Below, one piece after another: positions 16,982 through 26,113 of a DNA stretch of 64,000 nucleotides; position 1 is the first letter of the stretch, and every line of letters starts with the position of its first letter. The notes below the pieces were generated by a model that was given only the letters and a program-made list of their open reading frames with translations, did not search any database and was not told where the DNA came from. This stretch comes from Gordonia sp. KTR9 (GTDB taxonomy: Bacteria; Actinomycetota; Actinomycetes; Mycobacteriales; Mycobacteriaceae). The DNA is taken from positions 2,232,001 to 2,296,000 of the forward strand of contig NC_018581.1 of assembly GCF_000143885.2 (NCBI RefSeq). The letters run 5' to 3'. The translations under genes were made by a program, and so were the position numbers.

Positions 16982-17683
16982 CTAGGTGTTCTGGTACTTC
17001 GGTCCGATGGTGTTGCGGACCACGATCGGGGTGTTGCGGGGGACGTTGTCGTACACCCACTTGCCGTACTCGGTGGTCACGTTGATGCAGCCATGGCTGA
17101 CGTTGCTGCGACCCTGCTGGTTGACCGACCAGGGCGCCGCGTGGATGAAGATTCCGTCCCACGACATGCGCGTGGCGTACTCGACGTAGGTCCGGTAGCC
17201 CTCGGCGGAGTCCACCGGGACGCCGTACGTGGACGAATCCATGTACATGTCGCGGTACTTCTCCTTGGTGTAGTAGACGCCGTGGGGGGTCGGGTTCTTG
17301 TCGGACCCCATCGAGATCGGCATCTTCTTCACGACCTCACCGTTGTGCCACCAGGTGATGGTGTGGGTGTTGTCGTCGGCCAGCGCGATGTAGCCGGTCT
17401 CGGTCTTCACGTTCGGGATGGCCGGGTCGGCGGGCTTCTCCTCGGTCGTCGTCGACGACGGCGGCTGCGGAGCCTCGGGAGTGCTCGGCGCCGGCGGGGT
17501 CGGCAGGCCCGGGACGGCGGGGATCTCGACCGGCGGCAGGCCGGGGATCACGGTCACCGGGACGGCGTTCGCGACACCGGGAAGGGCGAGGGCCATCGCC
17601 AGGACGCCGAAGACGACAGCCGTGAGGCGTCGAGCCGAGCGGCGGCGCGAGGCGCGCGAGGTCGGCGTTGGGGAGTTCAACAC
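16982..17683 (-). CDS. Secreted L,D-transpeptidase (YkuD domain)
   Basis: A 233-aa exported YkuD-domain enzyme that forms 3-3 cross-links in peptidoglycan or attaches proteins to it. An Arg-rich n-region, a hydrophobic core at about 20-35 and GVANA give a signal peptide cleaved near residue 40. A Pro/Thr-rich linker (41-92) precedes the catalytic domain (about 95-230) with SHGCIN, catalytic C199 and H197. The domain lacks the Ig-like modules of LdtMt2, so it resembles short single-domain Ldts. GTG 17683 is chosen: GAAGG is 8 nt upstream and a promoter TTGGAC-N17-TAACGA ends just before the alternative ATG 17741, which excludes that start for this transcript. Confidence 0.88.
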   Translation of the reverse strand: MLNSPTPTSRASRRRSARRLTAVVFGVLAMALALPGVANAVPVTVIPGLPPVEIPAVPGLPTPPAPSTPEAPQPPSSTTTEEKPADPAIPNVKTETGYIALADDNTHTITWWHNGEVVKKMPISMGSDKNPTPHGVYYTKEKYRDMYMDSSTYGVPVDSAEGYRTYVEYATRMSWDGIFIHAAPWSVNQQGRSNVSHGCINVTTEYGKWVYDNVPRNTPIVVRNTIGPKYQNT

Positions 17684-17739
17684 AGGTCGTACCTTCGGTT
17701 CGATGGGTCTGTCCGCGCATCGGCCTGAGCGCTGCACCA

Positions 17740-17768
17740 TCGTTACACAACCGTTGTCTTGGGTCCAA
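17740..17768 (-). promoter_or_regulatory. Promoter of the L,D-transpeptidase gene
   Basis: On the minus strand TTGGAC (17768-17763) and TAACGA (17745-17740) are separated by 17 bp, giving a 5' UTR of about 50 nt before GTG 17683. Confidence 0.5.
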
Positions 17769-17856
17769 GGAGTCGCGCACGCTGAATGACCCCGCGATCG
17801 CGAACGGGGAGTACAACGTCGCAAAACCCAAGGTGAGCGTAGCTGCGGGCACTGCG

Positions 17857-17872
17857 TGTGACGGTCATCACA
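17857..17872. promoter_or_regulatory. Crp/GlxR-type binding site
   Basis: TGTGA-CGGTCA-TCACA is a perfect-arm match to the Crp/GlxR consensus TGTGA-N6-TCACA. It lies about 120 bp upstream of the predicted L,D-transpeptidase transcription start and just beyond the 3' end of the zinc-ribbon gene, consistent with cAMP-dependent control of the envelope gene. Confidence 0.6.
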
Positions 17873-17993
17873 TTCGGGGTGTCGCATGTCCGGACGGCGA
17901 CGATTGGGACTCATCTTCGTCGAAGTCCCGCCGATGTCAACAGGATCGTTTGTCCCAGTGTTACTTGGGCTTTGGACTTCGTTGGGTTTTCGG

Positions 17994-18179
17994 TCAGGCG
18001 GGTTGTGGGTGCTCGGTCCGGAGATGCCGCGCTGGTTGCGAGCATGCTTCGTCCCGGCAGACGAGCATCACGTCGACGCGGCCGATGCCGGCCTCGGATT
18101 CGGTGACGTCTCGGCGTACGTACAGGGGGGCGCCGCAGGAGCCGCACCGGCGCTGGGTTTTCGTGTGGCTGGAGGACAT
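17994..18179 (-). CDS. Small zinc-ribbon protein
   Basis: A 61-aa frame with C12-x2-C15 (CGSC) and C41-x4-C46 (CRDEAC), the spacing of a small zinc ribbon. It is basic at the start and has no TM helix. Support for coding comes from the paired cysteines and from a TACCGT -10-like element ending 6 nt before ATG 18179 on the minus strand, which suggests a leaderless gene. A near-Crp site lies further upstream. I do not recognise the family; a nucleic-acid-binding or metal-storage role would be guesswork. Confidence 0.6.
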   Translation of the reverse strand: MSSSHTKTQRRCGSCGAPLYVRRDVTESEAGIGRVDVMLVCRDEACSQPARHLRTEHPQPA

Positions 18180-18198
18180 GGGTCAACGGTACGCCTGG

Positions 18199-18214
18199 TG
18201 TGGTGAGGATCACA
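18199..18214. promoter_or_regulatory. Imperfect Crp/GlxR-like site
   Basis: TGTGG-TGAGGA-TCACA differs from the consensus arms at one position. It is 20-35 bp upstream of the zinc-ribbon start codon, overlapping the expected -35 region of that leaderless gene, where binding would tend to repress. Confidence 0.35.
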
Positions 18215-18379
18215 GGATGGTCGGGTTGCGGTGATCGTGCGCGTGGGTGTGGTCCGGTCGGGTGACTCGGGCTGCGATCTGAGACATCCGGAGCGGAACC
18301 GGGTGTGACGCGCGCACGACAGAGGAGCGTCGATGGCGGGGGCGGTACGCGGTGCCCCGGGAAGGAGTGCGCTTCTACA

Positions 18380-18410
18380 TCTCGCAACCTCTCCGGCACG
18401 AGAGGTGAGA
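18380..18410 (+). other. 5' UTR hairpin before the small secreted protein
   Basis: ACCTCTC (18387-18393) pairs with GAGAGGT (18400-18406) around a 6-nt loop, and TCTC (18380-18383) pairs with GAGA (18407-18410). The structure ends about 7 nt before the AAGGAAAG ribosome-binding site of the gene at 18428, so it may affect translation or mRNA stability. Confidence 0.4.
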
Positions 18411-18427
18411 CATTGTAAGGAAAGTCG

Positions 18428-18676
18428 ATGACCAGACTCATTGCAACACTGACATTCGCCGCAGCGGCATTCATCGGAGGCGCGGGACTCGCGAACGCCG
18501 AGCCCTGCAAGATGGCCATCGGCAACGGCCAGTTCGCGCCCTGCCCGCCGCCGATCGTCTCGACCGGCCCCGGTGATCCGACGTCGCCCGGACATCCCGA
18601 AGAGGAGCCGGCCCCCGAGATCGAGTACGAGTACGTGCCGCTGCCGCTGCCGTGGAACGCGCCCCCGGTGCTCTGA
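18428..18676 (+). CDS. Small secreted proline-rich protein
   Basis: An 82-aa protein with a classical signal peptide: MTRL, a hydrophobic core of about 6-20, and GLANA giving cleavage near residue 24. The mature part of about 58 aa has two Cys (C27 and C39) and is rich in Pro and Glu. ATG 18428 follows AAGGAAAG. A hairpin with GGTCCGGAGGC arms follows the stop. No known domain is recognised; it may be a small envelope or extracellular factor. Confidence 0.8.
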   Translation: MTRLIATLTFAAAAFIGGAGLANAEPCKMAIGNGQFAPCPPPIVSTGPGDPTSPGHPEEEPAPEIEYEYVPLPLPWNAPPVL

Positions 18677-18698
18677 CACGGCGCCCTGAAATGCAGAA

Positions 18699-18725
18699 GG
18701 TCCGGAGGCGTGATGCCTCCGGACC
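18699..18725. terminator. Hairpin terminator after the small secreted gene
   Basis: An 11-bp perfect stem (18699-18709 with 18715-18725, loop GTGAT) between the convergent secreted-protein gene and tRNA-Gly. Confidence 0.7.
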
Positions 18726-18728
18726 CGG

Positions 18729-18802
18729 TGGAGCGGGTGACGGGAATCGAACCCGCGTAGCTAGTTTGGAAGACTAGGGCTCTACCATTGAGCTACACCC
18801 GC
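18729..18802 (-). tRNA. tRNA-Gly (anticodon TCC)
   Basis: Minus-strand cloverleaf with acceptor GCGGGTG/CACCCGC, D-arm TAGCTCAATGGTAGA, anticodon loop CTTCCAA (anticodon TCC), and T-arm GGGTTCGATTCCC. The 3' CCA is encoded (18731-18729). Confidence 0.95.
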
Positions 18803-19038
18803 GTTGCTCGCGATGGCCGTCGAAAACCCGGTGGTGCGTGCGATCAGTGACTGTACCGGCAGTGGGGCGGGAACCGAAAATCGGGGTCGGTATCGCGGCT
18901 GCGGCATACGTCGGGCGTCCCCGGTTCCGTGACGCTTTCGGACACCCGTGCGCGGGGTCGGCAGCGGCGGCACGTACTATCTCTTGTTGGCCCTGATGCG
19001 CGGTCGCCCTCCGGGGTGCTCCTCGCGTGTTCGGACCC

Positions 19039-19115
<77 letters not shown>

Positions 19116-19200
19116 GATCGATGTGGCCCGACCGGTCACCCGGTGCACGGCCCGCGAACGACCGAACTTCCACCACCGCAGATATAAGGAGTATTCAGGC

Positions 19201-20568
19201 GTGAAGAGCACTGTCGAGCAACTCACCCCGACCCGGGTCAAGCTCAACGTCGAGGTCCCGTTCGAGGAGCTGTCGGCAGACTTCGACCGGGCCTACCGGT
19301 CGTTGGCCCAGCAGATCCGGATCCCCGGATTCCGTCCGGGCAAGGCGCCCGCCAAGCTGATCGAAGCCCGCGTCGGTCGCGATTCGATCCTCGCTCAGGT
19401 CGTCAACGACGCCATCCCGGCCAAGTACTCCGAGGCCGTCGCCGAGACCGAGACCAAGGCCATCGGCCAGCCCGAGATCGACCTCTCCGAGCTGAAGTAC
19501 GGCGAGTCGGTGTCCTTCACCGCCGAGGTCGACGTCCGTCCCGAGATCACCCTGCCCGACTACTCGACCCTGTCGGTCGAGGTCGACGCGATCGAGGTCG
19601 ACGAGGCTGCGGTCGACGAGCAGCTCGAAGGGCTGCGCGCCCGCTTCGGCACCCTCAAGGGTGTCGAGCGCGGCATCGAGAACGGCGACTTCGTCTCGAT
19701 CGACCTGGCGGCGACCGTCGACGGCGAGCCCGTCGAGGAGGCCACCACCGAGGGCCTGTCGCACGAGGTCGGCTCCGGTCAGCTCATCGACGGACTCGAC
19801 GAGGCGCTCATCGGTCTGAAGGCCGGCGAGGACAAGGAGTTCACGACCAAGCTCGTCGCCGGCGATCACGCCGGTGAGGAAGCGCTCGTGAAGGTGACCG
19901 TGCAGTCGGTCAAGGAGCGCGAGCTGCCCGAGGTCGACGACGAGTTCGCCCAGATGGCCAGCGAGTTCGACACCGTCGAGGAACTGCGTGCCAGCCTCGC
20001 CGAGCGCGTCGAGCAGTCCGCGAAGCTGGAGCAGGCCAACAAGATCCGCGACGCAGTGCTCGAGAAGCTGCTCGAGACCGTCGAGATCCCGCTGCCCGAG
20101 AAGGTCGTCGACGAAGAGGTCGAAGGCCAGCAGCACCAGGTCATCCACGCCCTCGGGCACGACGACGAGCAGGTCGCCAAGTTCCTCGAGGCGCAGGGCA
20201 AGACCCGCGAGGAGTGGAATGCCGAGTCCCGCGAGGAGGCCGAGAAGTCGGTCAAGCAGCAGCTGCTTCTCGACGCCATCGCCGATCAGCAGGACACCGA
20301 GGTCAGCCAGGACGAGCTGACCCAGCAGATCATCTTCACCGCCCAGCGGTACGGCATGCAGCCGCAGGAGTTCATCCAGCAGCTGACTCAGGCCAACCAG
20401 GTCGGGGCCGTCTACGCCGACGTCCGTCGCGGCAAGTCGCTGGCCGCCATCGTCGGCGATGTGACCGTCACCGACACCAACGGCACCACCGTCGACACCG
20501 CCGAGTACTTCGGTGGCAAGGACGACGCGGAGGAATCCGCAACCGAGGAGTCCGACGCCGACAACTGA
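19201..20568 (+). CDS. tig: Trigger factor (ribosome-bound chaperone)
   Basis: A 455-aa trigger factor that binds the ribosome near the nascent-chain exit tunnel and assists folding. The N-terminal ribosome-binding domain includes the signature GFRPGKAP at about 43-50, a FKBP-type PPIase domain follows (about 150-240), and the helical C-terminal chaperone arms end in an acidic tail. GTG 19201 is preceded by AAGGAG with 9-nt spacing; the open frame upstream runs through the tRNA-Pro gene and is not coding. It is followed by a terminator hairpin and then by clpP1-clpP2-clpX, the same order as in related genomes. Confidence 0.97.
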   Translation: MKSTVEQLTPTRVKLNVEVPFEELSADFDRAYRSLAQQIRIPGFRPGKAPAKLIEARVGRDSILAQVVNDAIPAKYSEAVAETETKAIGQPEIDLSELKYGESVSFTAEVDVRPEITLPDYSTLSVEVDAIEVDEAAVDEQLEGLRARFGTLKGVERGIENGDFVSIDLAATVDGEPVEEATTEGLSHEVGSGQLIDGLDEALIGLKAGEDKEFTTKLVAGDHAGEEALVKVTVQSVKERELPEVDDEFAQMASEFDTVEELRASLAERVEQSAKLEQANKIRDAVLEKLLETVEIPLPEKVVDEEVEGQQHQVIHALGHDDEQVAKFLEAQGKTREEWNAESREEAEKSVKQQLLLDAIADQQDTEVSQDELTQQIIFTAQRYGMQPQEFIQQLTQANQVGAVYADVRRGKSLAAIVGDVTVTDTNGTTVDTAEYFGGKDDAEESATEESDADN

Positions 20569-20611
20569 TCGGCTCCACCGCGGCCATGCGTGCCGCATTG
20601 TGATCACGCAC

Positions 20612-20643
20612 ATCGCCGGTCCTCGTCCACGAGGGCCGGCGAT
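20612..20643 (+). terminator. Hairpin terminator of tig
   Basis: A 14-bp stem (20612-20625 with 20630-20643, one G-T pair, loop TCCA) begins 44 nt after the tig stop. No U-tract. Confidence 0.7.
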
Positions 20644-20789
20644 TGCCGTCGGTCCACCATCGCGCACGAGCCGTTCACGGTGCCGAAGTGGTTCTGCTCT
20701 CAGCGAAGTGGCGTGTCCTCGGGAGTGCCCGGGGGTCTCGATTGGTTAGTGTCGGTGAGGACGTCATCAGAGAAGTATTCGATGAGCGT

Positions 20790-20812
20790 GTGCGTCATCC
20801 GAGATGACGCAC
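20790..20812. promoter_or_regulatory. 23-bp perfect palindrome upstream of clpP1
   Basis: Arms GTGCGTCATC and GATGACGCAC are separated by CGA, 33 nt before the clpP1 start. In related actinobacteria clpP1-clpP2 is controlled by ClgR, so this is a candidate operator for it or another stress regulator; the match to a ClgR box was not established. Confidence 0.5.
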
Positions 20813-20844
20813 AGGTCATGACAACAAGGCAAAGGTAGGAACCT

Positions 20845-21456
20845 GTGAGTGAGCCGACCATCCACACACCCTCGATGAGTTCGGGTATGGCTGGGTTGAA
20901 CCTGACCGATTCGGTGTTCGAGCGTCTGCTGCGCGAGCGCATCATCTTCCTGGGCACCCAGGTGGACGACGAGATCGCCAACCGGCTGTGCGCGCAGATC
21001 CTGCTGCTCGCCGCCGAGGACCCGCAGAAGGACATCCACCTCTACATCAACTCGCCCGGTGGCTCGGTCACCGCGGGCATGGCGATCTTCGACACCATGC
21101 AGCTCGCCGAGTGCGACGTCGCGACCTATGCGATGGGCATGGCCGCGTCGATGGGGCAGTTCCTGCTCGCCGCCGGCACCAAGGGCAAGCGGCACGCGCT
21201 GCCGCACGCGCGCATCATGATGCATCAGCCGTCCGCAGGCATCGGCGGTACCGCCGCCGACATCGCGATCCAGGCCGAGCAGTTCGCGCTGACCAAGAAG
21301 GAAATGAACAAGCTCAACGCCGAGTTCAGCGGTCAGCCGCTCGAGAAGATCGAGGCCGACGCCGACCGCGACAAGTGGTTCACCGCCGAAGAGGCCCGGG
21401 AGTACGGCTTCGTCGACAAGGTGATCTCGCGACCGGGCCAGGGATCCACTCCGTGA
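20845..21456 (+). CDS. clpP1: ATP-dependent Clp protease proteolytic subunit 1
   Basis: A 203-aa ClpP serine peptidase subunit. The catalytic triad is S102 (MAASMGQ), H127 (MMHQPS) and D176 (DRDKW), and the handle-region segment YINSPGGSV is at 67-75. In mycobacteria ClpP1 and ClpP2 form a mixed two-ring tetradecamer that is essential and works with ClpX or ClpC1. GTG 20845 follows AGGTAGGAACC. Forty-nine nt separate it from clpP2, so the pair is an operon. A perfect palindrome lies just upstream. Confidence 0.97.
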   Translation: MSEPTIHTPSMSSGMAGLNLTDSVFERLLRERIIFLGTQVDDEIANRLCAQILLLAAEDPQKDIHLYINSPGGSVTAGMAIFDTMQLAECDVATYAMGMAASMGQFLLAAGTKGKRHALPHARIMMHQPSAGIGGTAADIAIQAEQFALTKKEMNKLNAEFSGQPLEKIEADADRDKWFTAEEAREYGFVDKVISRPGQGSTP

Positions 21457-21505
21457 TCGCGTGATCCGACCATCTCCGAGCCACCTCTACTCACTGGAGC
21501 ATCAC

Positions 21506-22201
21506 ATGACCAATTCCCTTTCCTTCGACGGCCTGCCCGCCGAGGTCGCCGCCGGAATCCCTGCGTCGGCCCTGGCGCTGAAGAACATCGAGGCGCGGTA
21601 CATCCTGCCGCAGTTCATCGAGCACACGCCGAACGGCCAGCGTCAGTACGACCCGTACGCGAAGCTCTTCGAAGAGCGGATCGTGTTCGTCGGGACCCCG
21701 ATCGACCAGGTCGTGTCCAACGACGTCATGGCACAGCTGCTGGTGCTCGAGTCGCAGGACCCCGACCGTGACATCACGATGTACATCAACTCGCCGGGCG
21801 GCAGCGTGCCGGACATGCTCGCGATCTACGACACGATGCAGTACGTGCACTGCGACATCGTCACCGTCTGCCTCGGGGAGGCGGCCTCGGCCGCAGCGAT
21901 CCTCCTCGCCGGCGGAACACCCGGCAAGCGTGCGGCGCTGCCGAACGCCACGGTCCTGATCCACCAGCCGCGCACCGGTGGTGCGTACCAGGGTCAGGTG
22001 TCCGACCTCGAGATCCAGGCCGCCGAGATCGAGCGCATCCGCGATCGCCTCGACGAGATCCTGTCCGGCCACACCGGCCAGGACAAGGAGAAGATCCGCA
22101 AGGACACCGACCGCGACAACATCCTGACCGCCGCGGCGGCCAAGGAGTACGGCATCATCGACGAGGTCTTCGAATATCGCAAGAAGTCCATGAAGAAGTA
22201 G
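21506..22201 (+). CDS. clpP2: ATP-dependent Clp protease proteolytic subunit 2
   Basis: A 231-aa ClpP subunit that pairs with ClpP1 in the mixed tetradecamer. The triad is S128 (EAASAAA), H153 (LIHQPR) and D204 (TDRDN). Its N-terminus is longer than that of ClpP1 and likely contains a propeptide. ATG 21506 follows GGAG with 8-nt spacing; an in-frame GTG at 21461 is possible but has no ribosome-binding site. The basic C-terminus (KKSMKK) is typical. clpX begins 192 nt downstream and may have its own promoter. Confidence 0.96.
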   Translation: MTNSLSFDGLPAEVAAGIPASALALKNIEARYILPQFIEHTPNGQRQYDPYAKLFEERIVFVGTPIDQVVSNDVMAQLLVLESQDPDRDITMYINSPGGSVPDMLAIYDTMQYVHCDIVTVCLGEAASAAAILLAGGTPGKRAALPNATVLIHQPRTGGAYQGQVSDLEIQAAEIERIRDRLDEILSGHTGQDKEKIRKDTDRDNILTAAAAKEYGIIDEVFEYRKKSMKK

Positions 22202-22393
22202 TTGTGGCAGTACAGAAGTCCCGGTGATTTTCTGCCGCGACATTTGGCCTTATCGGTCGAAGTTCGGGCGGCACGCGGGTACCGTCGGGTTACTTGGCAT
22301 TCGAGTGTCGATCAAATGACCCATGCCCGGCTGCGTGCGACGCGACGGACCAGACACGACAGTCCGGCAACGAGGAAGTAGGTACAGCGCGAG

Positions 22394-23674
22394 ATGGCAC
22401 GAATCGGAGACGGTGGCGACCTGCTCAAGTGCTCTTTTTGCGGCAAGAGCCAGAAGCAGGTGAAGAAGCTCATCGCCGGCCCCGGCGTGTACATCTGCGA
22501 TGAGTGCATCGACCTGTGCAACGAGATCATCGAAGAGGAACTGGCGGAGAACGGCGACGTCAAGCTCGACGAGCTGCCCAAGCCGACCGAGATCCGCGAC
22601 TTCCTCGAGAAGTACGTGATCGGCCAGGACACCGCGAAGCGAACTCTCGCGGTGGCGGTGTACAACCACTACAAGCGCATCCAGGCGGGGGAGAAGAAGG
22701 ACTCCCGCACGGGTGAGACCGTCGAGCTGATGAAGTCGAACATCCTCATGCTCGGCCCCACCGGATGCGGCAAGACGTACCTGGCGCAGACGCTGGCGAA
22801 GATGCTCAACGTGCCGTTCGCGATCGCCGATGCGACCGCGCTCACCGAGGCGGGTTATGTCGGCGAGGATGTCGAGAACATCCTGCTGAAGCTGATCCAG
22901 GCCGCCGACTACGACGTGAAGCGTGCCGAGACCGGCATCATCTACATCGACGAGGTCGACAAGATCGCACGCAAGAGCGAGAATCCGTCGATCACACGCG
23001 ATGTGTCGGGCGAGGGCGTCCAGCAGGCGCTTCTGAAGATCCTCGAGGGCACTCAGGCGTCGGTGCCGCCGCAGGGCGGACGCAAGCACCCGCACCAGGA
23101 GTTCATCCAGATCGACACGACGAACGTGCTCTTCATCGTCGCCGGTGCGTTCGCGGGACTCGAGAAGATCGTGTCCGAGCGGATCGGCAAGCGCGGCCTC
23201 GGTTTCGGTAACGAGGTGGCGAGCAAGGACGAGGTCGACACGTCGGATCAGTTCGCCGACGTGATGCCGGAGGACCTGATCAAGTTCGGCCTGATCCCCG
23301 AGTTCATCGGCCGGCTCCCGGTCGTGGCCTCGGTGACCAACCTGGACAAGGATTCGCTGGTCAGCATCCTGTCGGAGCCGAAGAACGCATTGGTGAAGCA
23401 GTACACGCGCCTGTTCGACATGGACAACGTGGAACTCGAGTTCACCAAGGATGCGCTCGAGGCGATCGCCGATCAGGCGATCCACCGCGGCACCGGTGCC
23501 CGTGGCCTGCGGGCCATCATGGAAGAGGTCCTGCTACCGGTGATGTACGACATCCCGAGCCGGGACGACGTCGAGAAGGTCGTCGTGACGGGCGAGACCG
23601 TCCGAGACAACGTCCTGCCGACGATCGTGCCCCGCAAGGCCTCCAGCGACGAACGCCGCGACAAGACCGCCTGA
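22394..23674 (+). CDS. clpX: ClpX ATPase, specificity component of ClpXP
   Basis: A 426-aa AAA+ unfoldase that feeds substrates to ClpP1P2. The N-terminal zinc-binding domain uses C13, C16, C35 and C38; Walker A GPTGCGKT is at 121-128, Walker B IYIDE ends at D186-E187, and the IGF-type ClpP-docking loop appears as GLGFG. Sensor and C-terminal domains are complete. ATG 22394 is the start. It is followed by an 18-bp-stem terminator facing the convergent oxidoreductase gene. Confidence 0.97.
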   Translation: MARIGDGGDLLKCSFCGKSQKQVKKLIAGPGVYICDECIDLCNEIIEEELAENGDVKLDELPKPTEIRDFLEKYVIGQDTAKRTLAVAVYNHYKRIQAGEKKDSRTGETVELMKSNILMLGPTGCGKTYLAQTLAKMLNVPFAIADATALTEAGYVGEDVENILLKLIQAADYDVKRAETGIIYIDEVDKIARKSENPSITRDVSGEGVQQALLKILEGTQASVPPQGGRKHPHQEFIQIDTTNVLFIVAGAFAGLEKIVSERIGKRGLGFGNEVASKDEVDTSDQFADVMPEDLIKFGLIPEFIGRLPVVASVTNLDKDSLVSILSEPKNALVKQYTRLFDMDNVELEFTKDALEAIADQAIHRGTGARGLRAIMEEVLLPVMYDIPSRDDVEKVVVTGETVRDNVLPTIVPRKASSDERRDKTA

Positions 23675-23695
23675 CGCACAACATCTTTCGCAGAC

Positions 23696-23735
23696 ACAAG
23701 AGAGCCCCGCCCGAATCCGGGCGGGGCTCTCTTGT
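23696..23735. terminator. Bidirectional hairpin terminator
   Basis: Perfect 18-bp stem (23696-23713 with 23718-23735, loop AATC) between convergent clpX and the molybdopterin oxidoreductase. Confidence 0.9.
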
Positions 23736-23748
23736 TCGTCCTCGACGG

Positions 23749-26073
23749 CTAGGCGGGTTCCAAGCGGATGACCACGGCCTTGGACACCGGCGTGTTCGAC
23801 TCCTTGGCCACCGATCCGAGCGGAACCAGCGGATTGGTCTCCGGATAGTATGCGGCTGCGTTCCCGCGCGGCGTGTCGTAGGGGACGACCTCGAAGCCGC
23901 GGACCCGTCGCTCCTCGACCCCGCCCTCGCCGTCGAACTCGGAGACGATGTCGACGAGCTGTCCGGCGCGCAGACCGAGGGTCGTGATGTCGTCGGGGTT
24001 GACCATCACGATGTGGCGGTTGCCGGAGATGCCGCGGTAACGGTCGTCGTGGCCGTAGACGGTGGTGTTGTACTGGTCGTGGCTGCGGAGCGTCTGCAGG
24101 ATCAGGCGGTCGGCCGGGATGTCCACCCATTCGAGCGGATGAAGCGCGAAGTTGGCCTTGCCGTTGGGGGTGTCGAACGACCGGGTGTCGCGGGGCGGGT
24201 GCGGCAGTACGAAGCCGTCACTGCGTCGGACGCGGATGTTGAAGTCGTCGAAGCCGGGGACGACCCGCTCGATCCGGTCGCGGATGCGGTCGTAGTCGCG
24301 TTTGAGCTCCTGCCACGGAACCGGATGGCCGGTGCCGAAGACTCGGGTTGCCAGATCGCAGATGATGGCGACCTCGCTGCGCAGATGCTCGGACACCGGC
24401 GGCAGCGACCCGCGTGAGAGGTGCACCGCCGACATCGAGTCCTCCACCGAGACACGTTGCGCCACACCGTCTATGACGTCCCGGTCGGTGCGGCCGAGCG
24501 TCGGCAGGATGAGTGCGCTGCGGCCGGTGACCAGATGGGACTCGTTGAGTTTGGTGGACACGTGCACGGTGAGTGCGCAGCGCCGGAGAGCCTCGGCGGT
24601 CGCCTCGGTGTCGGGTGAGGCCGACACGAAGTTGCCGCCCATCCCGACGAAGACGCGGACTTTTCCGGCGGCCATCGCGGTGATGGCGGCGACGGTGTCG
24701 TACCCGTGCTCGCGTGGGGAAGTGATGCCGAACTCGGCGTCCTGGGCGGCGAGGAAGGACTCTGGCATCTTCTCGAAGATGCCCATCGTGCGGTCGCCCT
24801 GGACGTTGGAATGCCCGCGAACCGGGCACAGTCCGGCGCCGACACGGCCGATCATGCCGCGCAGGAGCAACACGTTGGTGCCCTCGGCGATCGTCGCCAC
24901 GCCGTGCCGATGCTGGGTGAGGCCCATCGCCCAGCACAAGACGATGCGGCGCGAGGTGGCGACCGTTCGCGCGAGCTCCTCGATCTGCGCGCGAGTCACG
25001 CCGGTGACGTCGGCGATCTCGTCGAGGTCGACGTCGTCGAGCAGGGCGAGGTACTCCTCGACCCCGGCACACGACTCGTCGAGGAATTCGTGGTCGAAAA
25101 CCGTTCCGGGCGCGGCTCGTTCGGCATCGCGGAGCAGACGTGCGACGCCGCGGAACAGTGCCATGTCGGAGCCGAGCCGGACCTGCAGGAAGTCGTCGGC
25201 GAGTTTGGTACCCGCGCCGACGAGTCCACCGACCTTCTGCGGGTCCTTGAAGCGCATCAGGCCGGCCTCGGGGAGCGGGTTGATCGCGACGATCCGGGCG
25301 CCGTTGTGCTTCGCCTTCTCCAGCGTGGCGAGCATTCTCGGGTGGTTGGTGCCGGGATTCTGGCCGGCGATGAGGATCAGGTCGGCCGCCTCGAGATCGG
25401 GGACGGTCACCGAACCCTTGCCGATGCCGATCGACGCGCCGAGTGCGGCGCCGGACGACTCGTGGCACATGTTCGAACAGTCGGGCAGGTTGTTGGTACC
25501 CAGGCTCCGGGCGAAGAGCTGATACAGGAAGGCGGCCTCGTTGCTGGTGCGTCCCGAGGTGTAGAAGACCGCCTCGTGGGGCGAGTCCATCGCGGCGAGT
25601 TCGTCGGCGATGACCGCGTTGGCCTGGTCCCAGCTGATCGGGCGGTAGTGGGTGTCACCCGGACCGAGGAACATCGGGTGGGCCAGACGACCCTGCTGCG
25701 AGAGCCAGTAGCCGCTGCGCGTGCGCAGGTCGTCGAGGCTGTGGGCGGCGAAGAAGTCGGGGCTGACGGCGCGACGCGTGGCCTCCTCGGCGACCGCCTT
25801 GGCGCCGTTCTCGCAGAACTCGGCGTGCTTGCGGTGTCCCGGCGTCTCCGGCCAGGCGCAACCCGGGCAGTCGAATCCGTCGCGCTGATTGAGCTTGATC
25901 AGGGTCTGCGCCGTCCGGAGCGCGCCCATCTGCTCGACCCCGCGCTTGAGGGCGACCGCGACGGCCGGGACCCCGGCGGCGTAGGACTTCCGATGCTTGC
26001 GCCGGACCTCGCGCGGGTCATCGACGTCGTGGGTCGAGGAGTTCCGGTCGTGCGTGTTGCTCATGATGTCCAT
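23749..26073 (-). CDS. FdhF/YdeP-family molybdopterin oxidoreductase
   Basis: A 774-aa cytoplasmic molybdopterin-guanine-dinucleotide enzyme of the formate-dehydrogenase-alpha-like (YdeP, TIGR01701) family. The N-terminal CPGCAWPETPGHRKHAEFC region and the SNMCHESSG loop are family features; a classical four-Cys [4Fe-4S] motif is not obvious. The molybdopterin-binding C-terminal domain includes LRSHDQYNTT and GNRHIVMVNP. True substrate is unknown, and not all members oxidise formate. I start at ATG 26073 (GGGGG upstream); ATG 26064 and the longer frame to 26112 are alternatives. mobA, which makes the cofactor it needs, is divergent 40 bp away. Confidence 0.85.
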   Translation of the reverse strand: MDIMSNTHDRNSSTHDVDDPREVRRKHRKSYAAGVPAVAVALKRGVEQMGALRTAQTLIKLNQRDGFDCPGCAWPETPGHRKHAEFCENGAKAVAEEATRRAVSPDFFAAHSLDDLRTRSGYWLSQQGRLAHPMFLGPGDTHYRPISWDQANAVIADELAAMDSPHEAVFYTSGRTSNEAAFLYQLFARSLGTNNLPDCSNMCHESSGAALGASIGIGKGSVTVPDLEAADLILIAGQNPGTNHPRMLATLEKAKHNGARIVAINPLPEAGLMRFKDPQKVGGLVGAGTKLADDFLQVRLGSDMALFRGVARLLRDAERAAPGTVFDHEFLDESCAGVEEYLALLDDVDLDEIADVTGVTRAQIEELARTVATSRRIVLCWAMGLTQHRHGVATIAEGTNVLLLRGMIGRVGAGLCPVRGHSNVQGDRTMGIFEKMPESFLAAQDAEFGITSPREHGYDTVAAITAMAAGKVRVFVGMGGNFVSASPDTEATAEALRRCALTVHVSTKLNESHLVTGRSALILPTLGRTDRDVIDGVAQRVSVEDSMSAVHLSRGSLPPVSEHLRSEVAIICDLATRVFGTGHPVPWQELKRDYDRIRDRIERVVPGFDDFNIRVRRSDGFVLPHPPRDTRSFDTPNGKANFALHPLEWVDIPADRLILQTLRSHDQYNTTVYGHDDRYRGISGNRHIVMVNPDDITTLGLRAGQLVDIVSEFDGEGGVEERRVRGFEVVPYDTPRGNAAAYYPETNPLVPLGSVAKESNTPVSKAVVIRLEPA

Positions 26074-26113
26074 CTTGCCCCCATCGTGTGCCGCATCGCG
26101 CACACTGGTCACT

